This document shows, piece after piece, positions 1 through 5,428 of a stretch of DNA of 6,802 nt. Within the stretch, counting starts at the first letter, position 1. Every line of letters starts with the position of its first letter. Under the pieces are notes generated by a model. It searched no databases. It was not told the DNA's origin and saw nothing but the letters and a program-made list of their open reading frames with translations. The stretch is from an uncultured Lysobacteraceae bacterium (GTDB lineage: Bacteria > Pseudomonadota > Gammaproteobacteria > Xanthomonadales > Rhodanobacteraceae): contig CAMLLF010000220.1 in NCBI GenBank assembly GCA_946480705.1, forward strand, positions 1 through 6,802. Reading direction: 5' to 3'. Both the position numbers and the translations under genes were made by a program.

Positions 1-1343
1 GGCTGCGGCCCGAGCTCGACGAAGCAGCGCGCTCCCGCGGCGTGCAGCGCGCGCGCATACAGCAGGCGCGAGTCGTCCGGGATTTGCTTGAGCGCACGAG
101 CGTAGGCGGCCTGCGCGGCCTCGTGCTGGTCGCGCTTGGACAGCAGTTCCGCTTCAAGCATGAACGCGTCGGCCAGCGCGCCGAGCTGGTCGCCGACGCG
201 CTGCTGCAGTTCGCGCGTCATCGCGAGCGCCTGATCGGGCTTGCCCTGCTCGTCGACGAGCACGGCGATGCGGATCTGGCTCGGGAACCAGTCCTCGTCG
301 TCGGTCGTCACCTGCTCGTACCACTCCAGCGCTTCGGACTTGCGCTCGAGCATCTCGGCGAGCTGTCCGAGCAGATGCGCGCGCGACAGGCGTTCTTCGC
401 CCGGTCGCGCCTTGAGCTCGTCGTACAGCGACTGGATCAGATTCTTGTCGTTCGCACGCGCGACATAGGCCGCGCGCGCCGCGTAGCTGTAGTCATCCTG
501 CGGGCCGTCGGCGAGCAGCTTGGCCGCCGCCTTGTTGTCGCCCTGCTGGCCGAGCATCAGCGCGTAGGCCGCGCGCAGACGGATGTCTTTCGGCGCGCGC
601 TTGATCGCTTCCTGATAGTCGCGTCCGGCGCGCGCCTTGTCGCCTTCGTCGATCGCGAGCTGCGCCGACCAGCCGTGGGTCGTCGCGCTCGTGAATTTCT
701 TCAGCGCCGCATCGGCGAGTTCGCGCGCATACGGCTTGATGTCGAGCTTGTACGCCAGCTGGCTCATCGCGACCCAGATTTCCTCGGGCGCACCGGTCAG
801 GCGGGTCGGCGTCGCGATCCGCCGCAGCAGCGTCGCGGCGGCGGACTTGTCGGCGGCACCGAGCAATACCTGTCCGAGCAGGCGCCAGCCCTGCTGGTCG
901 GGCAGCGCGAGCAGCTTCGACAACGACTGGAACGCCGCCTCGGTATTGCCGTCGCTGAGCGCGAGGCTCGCTTCGACCTGGGTCTGGCCCGGATCGTCGG
1001 GCTTGAGCGCGCGCCAGCGCGTCAGTGACTGGCGCGCGAGCGCCCAGTCCTTCGCCGCGAGCGCGACGCGTGTCGCGTGGGCGGCAACCTGCGGATCCTT
1101 GCTGAGTTCGGCCGCCCGCGCGTAGCGGCCGGCCGAACCGGCGAGATCGGCCTTGCCGAGCGCGAACTCGCCGGCAAGCATCTGCGCCAGCTGGTCATCG
1201 GCCAGCGGAGTCGGCGCGACGACGGCCTGGCCCGGCTGGGTCGTCGCCTGCCGCACCGGCATCGCCGTGCAGGCGGCCAGCGACAGCGCTGCCGCGACGG
1301 CCAGCGCGGCGAGGGAAACAGCGCGATCAGCGCGAAATTTCAT
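1..1343 (-). CDS. TPR-repeat lipoprotein, 3'-truncated by the window edge
   Basis: The frame stays open from the ATG at 1343-1341 to base 1, giving 447 full codons with no stop; the C-terminus lies outside the window. The N-terminus is a lipoprotein signal: a basic n-region (MKFRADR), a hydrophobic stretch, and a lipobox L-A-A-C with the lipidated Cys at residue 25. The mature protein is alanine-rich and helical with TPR-like pairs, for example around 'AGRYARAAELSKDPQVAAHA', 'GRDYQEAIKRAPKD' and 'EAAQAAYARALKQIPDDSRL'. Proteins of this type are periplasmic scaffolds anchored in a membrane; no enzymatic motif is visible. It is divergent from hemA, a neighbourhood I associate with Xanthomonadales, where a TPR protein lies between hemA and lolB. 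An in-frame ATG at 1349-1347 is an alternative start, but a GGTGG at 1354-1350 is better spaced from 1343. The last ~15 residues (from His434) do not resemble TPR sequence; see findings. The class is fairly certain, the exact role unknown. Confidence 0.85.
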   Translation of the reverse strand, partial: MKFRADRAVSLAALAVAAALSLAACTAMPVRQATTQPGQAVVAPTPLADDQLAQMLAGEFALGKADLAGSAGRYARAAELSKDPQVAAHATRVALAAKDWALARQSLTRWRALKPDDPGQTQVEASLALSDGNTEAAFQSLSKLLALPDQQGWRLLGQVLLGAADKSAAATLLRRIATPTRLTGAPEEIWVAMSQLAYKLDIKPYARELADAALKKFTSATTHGWSAQLAIDEGDKARAGRDYQEAIKRAPKDIRLRAAYALMLGQQGDNKAAAKLLADGPQDDYSYAARAAYVARANDKNLIQSLYDELKARPGEERLSRAHLLGQLAEMLERKSEALEWYEQVTTDDEDWFPSQIRIAVLVDEQGKPDQALAMTRELQQRVGDQLGALADAFMLEAELLSKRDQHEAAQAAYARALKQIPDDSRLLYARALHAAGARCFVELGPQ

Positions 1344-1367
1344 CCACATCCACCATCTTCGATGCGT

Positions 1368-1383
1368 GCCGGCCGAGGCCGGC
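1368..1383. repeat. short GC-rich palindrome upstream of the TPR gene
   Basis: The sequence GCCGGCC-GA-GGCCGGC is a perfect 7-bp inverted repeat with a 2-base centre. It lies 24 bases before the TPR start, in its probable 5' untranslated region or promoter. It could be a protein-binding dyad or a small hairpin (the loop would have to open a pair or two). In GC-rich DNA short palindromes like this are fairly common, so a function is not established. Confidence 0.5.
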
Positions 1384-1400
1384 TTGCTTGATCTTGCCGG

Positions 1401-1434
1401 ATCGCGACCGCACACTAGTCGCGATTTTGTGCGG
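1401..1434. repeat. two interlocked inverted repeats upstream of hemA
   Basis: The first dyad pairs ATCGCGAC (1401-1408) with GTCGCGAT (1418-1425). The second pairs CCGCACA (1408-1414) with TGTGCGG (1428-1434). Both are perfect. The left arm of the second lies in the loop of the first, so the two hairpins cannot form together as ordinary stems. It sits about 90 bases before hemA and about 60 before the TPR gene, so it could be overlapping operators or an alternative-fold leader for either gene. What is seen is the symmetry; the role is inference. Confidence 0.5.
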
Positions 1435-1525
1435 CGCGGCAGCAGGATTGCCGCGATTCCGGCGATACCCACCGCTCTCACGCGTCCAAGCTTAGCTGAT
1501 TGTTGCCCGCGCGGCCCCGTCATCC

Positions 1526-2800
1526 ATGGCATTGCTAGCCCTCGGTCTCAATCACGTCACCGCTCCTTTGGACCTGCGCGAAAAAGTCGCGTTCGGTCCC
1601 GAACAAGCCCGTCCCGCACTCGAGGAACTGGCGGCCCAGGCCGGCGTCGAAGAAGCCCTGATCCTGTCCACGTGCAATCGCACCGAACTCTACTGTTCCG
1701 TCGCCGACGGCGCGCAGATCGTTCCGGCACAGTGGCTGCACCGCCACCACCAGCTGACATTGGGCCGACTCGACGAGTTCCTATACCGGCATGACGACGA
1801 AGCCGCCGTGCGGCACATGTTCCGCGTCGCCACCGGCCTCGACTCGCTCGTGCTCGGCGAGCCGCAGATCCTCGGCCAGGTCAAGGACGCCTACCAGCTC
1901 GCGCGCACCGCTCACACGCTGAAGGCGCCGATGGAGCGCATGCTCCAGCACACCTTCGCCGTCGCCAAGCGCGTCCGCACCGATACGCGCATCGGCGCGA
2001 GCCCGGTGTCGGTGGCCTATACCGCGGTCCGCCTCGCCGAACAGCGCTTCGCCGACCTGGCCGGCGCCTGCGTGCTGCTGATCGGCGCGGGCGAGACGAT
2101 CGAACTCGCGGCGCGCCATCTGAGCGACGCCAAGGTGCGCCGGCTCATCGTCGCGAACCGCACGCTCGACAACGCGCAGAACCTCGCCCACCGCTGCGGC
2201 GGCTACGCGATCGCGCTCGCCGACCTGCCGGCGCATCTGGCCGAAGCCGACATCGTGATCTCCTCGACCGCGAGCCGCGAGCCGGTGCTGACGCGCGCCA
2301 TGGTCCAGGCCGCGCTGAAGCAGCGCCGGCGCAAGCCGATGTTCCTCGTCGACATCGCCGTGCCGCGCGACATCGAGGCTTCCGTCAGCGAAGTGGACGA
2401 TGCGTATTTGTACACCATCGACGATCTGCGCCAGGTCATCGACGAGAACCTGCGCTCGCGCGAGGCGGCCGCGCGCGAGGCCGAGGCGATCATCGACCTG
2501 CAGGTCGAACGCTACATGGCCTGGCGCCGCTCGCTCGACCGCGGCAACCCGGTACAGGATCTGCGCCGGCAGGCCGAGGCCGAGCGCGACGACGTGCTCG
2601 CGCGCGCGACCGCCATGCTCGCGCGTGGCCGCAAGCCCGAGGAGGCCCTCGCCTTCCTCGCCAACACGCTGACCAACAAGCTGCTGCACGCGCCGAGCGC
2701 GAACCTGCGCGCCGCCGCGCTGCGCGGCGACGGCGAGCTGATCCAGGCCGCCGCGCGGCTGTTCGATCGCGCCGCCGCGAACGACGACAAGGACGTATGA
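1526..2800 (+). CDS. hemA: glutamyl-tRNA reductase
   Basis: HemA reduces Glu-tRNA(Glu) to glutamate-1-semialdehyde with NADPH, the first committed step of the C5 route to haem and other tetrapyrroles, in the cytoplasm. At 424 residues it has the family's normal length. The N-terminal catalytic domain opens [10 protein letters not shown] and carries the signature STCNRTELY, with the catalytic thioester-forming Cys at residue 50. Next comes [15 protein letters not shown] (residues 104-118), also diagnostic. The NADPH-binding Rossmann domain shows [11 protein letters not shown] (about 184-194). The C-terminal helical dimerisation domain runs from about residue 310 and has the expected '[15 protein letters not shown]' stretch. 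The ATG at 1526 is the only reasonable start: an in-frame TAG at 1493-1495 lies just upstream, and the N-terminus matches the family, although no Shine-Dalgarno is visible. The stop overlaps the prfA start (ATGA), so the two are co-transcribed and probably translationally coupled. Intact, with no missing key residue. Confidence 0.98.
   Translation: MALLALGLNHVTAPLDLREKVAFGPEQARPALEELAAQAGVEEALILSTCNRTELYCSVADGAQIVPAQWLHRHHQLTLGRLDEFLYRHDDEAAVRHMFRVATGLDSLVLGEPQILGQVKDAYQLARTAHTLKAPMERMLQHTFAVAKRVRTDTRIGASPVSVAYTAVRLAEQRFADLAGACVLLIGAGETIELAARHLSDAKVRRLIVANRTLDNAQNLAHRCGGYAIALADLPAHLAEADIVISSTASREPVLTRAMVQAALKQRRRKPMFLVDIAVPRDIEASVSEVDDAYLYTIDDLRQVIDENLRSREAAAREAEAIIDLQVERYMAWRRSLDRGNPVQDLRRQAEAERDDVLARATAMLARGRKPEEALAFLANTLTNKLLHAPSANLRAAALRGDGELIQAAARLFDRAAANDDKDV
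2789..2793 (+). promoter_or_regulatory. ribosome binding site of prfA inside the end of hemA
   Basis: AAGGA lies three bases before the prfA ATG (2797), within the last hemA codons. The spacing is short, which fits re-initiation by ribosomes ending hemA at the overlapping ATGA as well as independent initiation. Confidence 0.55.
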
Positions 2801-3882
2801 CTCCGACCATCCGCCGCAAGCTCGAACAGCTCGCCGAACGTTTCGAAGAAGTCGGCGCGCTGCTCGCGCAGCCGGACGCGGCTGCGGACACGAACCGTTT
2901 CCGTGCGCTCAATCGCGAATACGCCCAGCTCGAACCGGTAGCGGCGGCGCTGAAGGCATTCGACGCGAATGCCGCCGCGCTCGCCGCGTCGCAGGCGCTG
3001 CTGAAAGACCCGGAGATGAAGGAACTCGCGGAAGCCGAGGTCGCCGAACTCGGCGATGCGCGCGACGTGCTCGAGCAGCAACTGCAGCTGCTGCTGATTC
3101 CGAAGGACCCGCGCGACGACGCCAACCTGTTCCTCGAAGTGCGCGCCGGTACCGGCGGCGACGAAGCCGCGATCTTCGCCGGCGACCTGTTCCGCATGTA
3201 CAGCCGCTATGCCGAGCGCCAGCGCTGGAACGTGGAGGTGATTTCTTCCAACCCCGGCGAACACGGCGGCTACAAGGAAATCGTCGCGCGCGTCGAAGGC
3301 CGGGGCGCCTTCGCGCGGCTCAAGTTCGAATCCGGCACGCACCGCGTGCAGCGCGTGCCGGCGACCGAAGCCCAGGGCCGCATCCATACCTCGGCCGCGA
3401 CGGTTGCCATTCTTCCCGAAATGGACGAAGTGGACGATGTCGAGATCAAGGATTCCGACGTCAAGGTCGATACGTTCCGAGCCTCCGGCGCCGGCGGCCA
3501 GCACGTCAACAAGACCGACTCGGCGATCCGCGTGACCCACCTGCCGACCGGCATCGTCGTGGAATGCCAGGACGAGCGCAGCCAGCACAAGAACCGCGCG
3601 CGCGCGTTCTCGCTGCTCAAAGCGAAGCTCCTCGACAGCGAGCGGTCCAAGCAGGCCGCCGAACAGGCGGAATCGCGGCGCCTGCAGGTCGGCTCGGGCG
3701 ACCGCAGCCAGCGCATCCGCACCTACAATTTTCCACAAGGCCGCATCACCGACCACCGCGTCGAAGGCCTGACGCTCTATCGCCTGCCCGAAATCGTCGA
3801 GGGCGACATGGACGAACTGATCCAGCGGCTGACCCAGGAAAACCAGGCCGACCTGTTGCAGGCGCTGACCCAGTCGGCCTGA
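2797..3882 (+). CDS. prfA: peptide chain release factor 1
   Basis: RF1 recognises UAA and UAG stop codons in the ribosomal A site and triggers hydrolysis of the peptidyl-tRNA ester. The 361-residue protein is standard length. Its N-terminal helical domain 1 (about 1-100) is followed by '[18 protein letters not shown]', typical of class I bacterial release factors. The codon-recognition tripeptide is PAT at residues 188-190 (in [15 protein letters not shown]); PxT identifies RF1, whereas RF2 has SPF. The catalytic GGQ is at 233-235 ([14 protein letters not shown]), the site whose Gln is N5-methylated by PrmC. The C-terminus has [16 protein letters not shown]. There is no frameshift site, as expected for RF1. 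It begins inside the hemA stop and ends 40 bases before the AraC-family gene; no terminator-like hairpin is visible in that gap. In E. coli prmC follows prfA; here it does not. Confidence 0.98.
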   Translation: MTPTIRRKLEQLAERFEEVGALLAQPDAAADTNRFRALNREYAQLEPVAAALKAFDANAAALAASQALLKDPEMKELAEAEVAELGDARDVLEQQLQLLLIPKDPRDDANLFLEVRAGTGGDEAAIFAGDLFRMYSRYAERQRWNVEVISSNPGEHGGYKEIVARVEGRGAFARLKFESGTHRVQRVPATEAQGRIHTSAATVAILPEMDEVDDVEIKDSDVKVDTFRASGAGGQHVNKTDSAIRVTHLPTGIVVECQDERSQHKNRARAFSLLKAKLLDSERSKQAAEQAESRRLQVGSGDRSQRIRTYNFPQGRITDHRVEGLTLYRLPEIVEGDMDELIQRLTQENQADLLQALTQSA

Positions 3883-3922
3883 CGCGCCTGCTGCGGTCTC
3901 GCGGCTCGGGTAAGCTCCGGAC

Positions 3923-4750
3923 ATGCTGATCGCGCCGACCGCCGTCGAACTGCAGTCCTGCGTCTCCGCCTTCTGGGCGAGCGCAGCGGAACCGTTTTCG
4001 TACGCGCGGGCGCGCGTGCTGCCGAGCGGCGCCATGCATCTGGCCATCCGCCTCGACGGCAGCGGCGTACGGCTGTATGACGACGAGCGCGATGCGGACG
4101 GCCGGCTGATCGCCCACGCCGTCGTGGCCGGCACGCGCGATCGCCACTATCTGAAAGACGTCCGCGAATCCTCGCGCTCGGTCGGCGCCATGCTGCTTCC
4201 GGGCGCGACGCGGCTGCTGTTCGGCTGCGGCGCCGATGCGCTTGCGAACCGGCACGTCGCGCTGTCGGACCTCGTCGGCGACGCGGCGCTGCGTCTGCAG
4301 CAGGCGCTGGCCGCTGCGACATCGCCGGCCCGACAGATCGCGCTGCTGCAGGCCTTCCTGCGCCACCGCGTGCGGCCGGTGCACGGCCTGAATCCGCAGG
4401 TGGCCGCGGCCTTCGCCGGCCTTGCGAACGGCGATCGCGTCGCCACGCTCGCCGCGCTCAGCGGCAGCAGCCACAAACGCTTCATCGCGCAGTTCCGCGA
4501 CGCGACCGGACTCGCGCCGAAGTGCTATGCGCGCGTGCAGCGGCTGCAGCGCGCGCTCGCGATCGGCGCGACGACGAACTGGACCGACACGGCGCTGACC
4601 GCCGGCTACAGCGACCAGGCGCATCTCAATCGCGAATTCCGTGCATTGACGGGCACGACGCCGCAAGCCTGGCGCGCCGTCGCCGTCCCTTCGTCGCACC
4701 ACCTGAGCGCGGACAATTTCGTCAAAGACGCGGCGCGAGCCCGGCGTTAG
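3923..4750 (+). CDS. AraC-family transcriptional regulator
   Basis: A 275-residue DNA-binding regulator. The C-terminal third carries the AraC/XylS double helix-turn-helix. The first helix-turn-helix is near residues 173-192 (VATLAALSGSSHKRFIAQF), then a linking helix, and the second is near 220-242 (WTDTALTAGYSDQAHLNREF), ending with the family phrase 'LTGTTPQAWR'. The N-terminal ~130 residues resemble the effector/DUF6597-type domain of a subgroup of AraC proteins (start near 'LQSCVSAFW', then 'LPSGAMHLAIRL', later 'LLPGATRLLFG' and 'LSDLVGD'); that assignment is from memory of the family. The tail 'HHLSADNFVKDAARARR' also recalls that subgroup. The ATG at 3923 is preceded only by weak Shine-Dalgarno-like sequence. 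It lies 40 nt after prfA and 31 nt before the VOC gene on the same strand, so it may read through from hemA-prfA and probably regulates itself and the VOC gene. The ligand is unknown. Confidence 0.9.
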   Translation: MLIAPTAVELQSCVSAFWASAAEPFSYARARVLPSGAMHLAIRLDGSGVRLYDDERDADGRLIAHAVVAGTRDRHYLKDVRESSRSVGAMLLPGATRLLFGCGADALANRHVALSDLVGDAALRLQQALAAATSPARQIALLQAFLRHRVRPVHGLNPQVAAAFAGLANGDRVATLAALSGSSHKRFIAQFRDATGLAPKCYARVQRLQRALAIGATTNWTDTALTAGYSDQAHLNREFRALTGTTPQAWRAVAVPSSHHLSADNFVKDAARARR

Positions 4751-4770
4751 CCTGCACGCTCCCCGAACGT

Positions 4771-4775
4771 AGGAG
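4771..4775 (+). promoter_or_regulatory. strong ribosome binding site of the VOC gene
   Basis: AGGAG sits six bases before the GTG at 4782. It is the clearest Shine-Dalgarno sequence in the window and supports GTG as the start. It suggests the VOC protein is translated more strongly than its neighbours if mRNA levels are similar. Confidence 0.85.
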
Positions 4776-4781
4776 AAAGCC

Positions 4782-5240
4782 GTGAGCGTCCACGAAATCT
4801 TCCCGTATCTCTGCGTCGCCGATGCCGATGCTGCGGCGGCGTTCTACTGCACGGTATTCGGCGGCACGCAGAAGCTGCGCCTCGTCGAACCGGGCGGCCG
4901 TGTCGGGCACATCGAAGTCGACCTCGGCTGCGGCGTCCTGATGATCTGCGACGAATATCCCGAATACGACATACGCCGCCCCGATCCCGCCGCCGGCACG
5001 AGTCTCAGCATCCATCTGCACGTCGACAACGCCGACACGGTCGTCGAGCGCGCGCTCGCGCACGGCGCCACCTTGCTGATGCCGCTGCAGGATCAGTTCT
5101 ACGGCGAGCGCGGCGGCGTGTTCCGCGATCCGTTCGGCCACCGCTGGAACGTCGGGCATTCGATCGAGACGCTCAGCGCCGAGGAAATGCAGCGGCGCTA
5201 CGATGCGCTGTTCGCGGCGGACGGTGGAGCGAGCAAATAG
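4782..5240 (+). CDS. VOC-family (glyoxalase/bleomycin-resistance fold) protein
   Basis: A 152-residue cytoplasmic protein of the vicinal oxygen chelate superfamily, PhnB-like branch. Two beta-alpha-beta-beta-beta modules can be traced. Module 1 covers about 5-57 ('PYLCVADADAAAAFYCTVFG', then 'GRVGHIEVDLGCGVLMICDE'). Module 2 covers about 75-127 ('SIHLHVDNADTVVERALAHG', then 'DQFYGERGGVFRDPFGHRW'). The phrase 'RDPFGHRWNVG' and the tail 'LSAEEMQRRYDALF' are typical of this group. Candidate metal-site residues are His43/Glu45 in module 1 and His78, His80 or His120 in module 2, but I cannot fix which are ligands. Family members include lyases, dioxygenases and drug-binding proteins, so neither substrate nor reaction can be named; many PhnB-like members have no known activity. 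The start is a GTG set by the AGGAG at 4771-4775. It follows the AraC gene closely and is its likely target. Its last bases (from 5235) are part of the repeat block downstream. Confidence 0.9.
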   Translation: MSVHEIFPYLCVADADAAAAFYCTVFGGTQKLRLVEPGGRVGHIEVDLGCGVLMICDEYPEYDIRRPDPAAGTSLSIHLHVDNADTVVERALAHGATLLMPLQDQFYGERGGVFRDPFGHRWNVGHSIETLSAEEMQRRYDALFAADGGASK

Positions 5241-5320
5241 AGGATAACGGTCAGAAAATAGAGAACGCGACGGCTTCGCTCGTACTGCTTTCTCTATTTC
5301 TCGTACTGCTTTCTCTATTT
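5235..5320. repeat. symmetrical array of four 21-bp-phased AAATAGAG cores
   Basis: The core AAATAGAG occurs at 5235-5242 and 5256-5263, and its reverse complement CTCTATTT at 5292-5299 and 5313-5320. Both pairs are spaced exactly 21 bp, and inner and outer pairs share one dyad centre at 5277/5278. The inner arms extend to ten perfect pairs (AAATAGAGAA 5256-5265 with TTCTCTATTT 5290-5299). The first core contains the VOC stop codon. RNA could form a hairpin with a 24-base loop, which may act as a weak terminator or 3'-end protection. Phasing of two helical turns would also suit protein binding on one DNA face. The whole is AT-rich against a very GC-rich background. Function not established. 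Confidence 0.75.
5279..5320. repeat. perfect 21-bp tandem duplication
   Basis: Bases 5279-5299 and 5300-5320 are identical, 21 bases each with no spacer. The unit starts CTCGTACTGC and ends TTCTCTATTT. It forms the right half of the symmetrical array; the left half keeps only the cores of the same unit in inverted orientation. An exact head-to-tail copy suggests recent duplication by slippage, and copy number may vary between strains. Confidence 0.95.
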
Positions 5321-5324
5321 ATTG

Positions 5325-5354
5325 CCTGCGCATCATCCCTAGTTGCTGCGCAGG
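5325..5354. repeat. inverted repeat, 8-bp arms
   Basis: CCTGCGCA (5325-5332) pairs perfectly with TGCGCAGG (5347-5354) around a 14-base loop. It lies between the tandem repeat and the acetamidase gene. No U-tract follows, so it is a poor intrinsic terminator. It may be part of the leader or promoter of the downstream gene. Confidence 0.6.
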
Positions 5355-5366
5355 TCGCCCGGCATC

Positions 5367-5379
5367 CGTCGCTGCGACG
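5367..5379. repeat. short palindrome CGTCGC-T-GCGACG
   Basis: A perfect 6-bp dyad around a single base. As RNA only about five pairs with a three-base loop could form; as DNA it could be an operator half-site pair. It is one of three consecutive dyads in this gap. Confidence 0.45.
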
Positions 5380-5384
5380 CCCGC

Positions 5385-5411
5385 GCCCGTTCCTGCATCT
5401 GCAGAACGGGC
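5385..5411 (+). promoter_or_regulatory. hairpin just before the acetamidase ribosome binding site
   Basis: GCCCGTTC (5385-5392) pairs perfectly with GAACGGGC (5404-5411). Inside, TGCA at 5394-5397 can pair with TGCA at 5400-5403, with C5393 bulged. It ends four bases before GGGAA (5416-5420), the likely Shine-Dalgarno eight bases ahead of the GTG at 5429. Placed there it could affect ribosome access or mRNA stability, if the transcript starts upstream. No U-run follows, so it is not a normal terminator. Confidence 0.5.
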
Positions 5412-5428
5412 CATCGGGAAATCGATAC

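Larger units (their letters stand above)
1344..1525. promoter_or_regulatory. divergent intergenic region, TPR lipoprotein / hemA
   Basis: These 182 bases lie between two divergent starts and must hold both promoters. I looked for -35/-10 pairs on both strands and found only weak partial matches, such as TTGCCG at 1448-1453 or 1394-1399 on the plus strand without a good -10, and TTGGAC with TATCGC on the minus strand. I assign no promoter. The region has a 16-base palindrome and two overlapping inverted repeats, listed separately. The hemA ATG has no recognisable Shine-Dalgarno sequence in the 20 bases before it. Confidence 0.6.

Noticed and set aside
42..1028. 328-residue open frame on the plus strand opposite the TPR gene
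   Set aside because: The minus-strand frame has a lipoprotein signal and TPR periodicity; the plus-strand product is an Arg/Leu-rich shadow.
1401..1434. H-type pseudoknot riboswitch upstream of hemA
   Set aside because: The loop that must cross the 8-bp first stem is only two bases, which is too short; reported instead as alternative dyads.
1441..1500. Possible sigma-70 promoters (TTGCCG at 1448 on plus; TTGGAC with TATCGC on minus)
   Set aside because: Either the -10 is missing or only about half of its bases match; not distinguishable from chance.
2512..4134. 540-residue open frame on the minus strand opposite hemA, prfA and the AraC gene
   Set aside because: It spans three well-identified genes on the other strand, shows no recognisable domain, and has the composition expected of an antisense shadow in GC-rich DNA.
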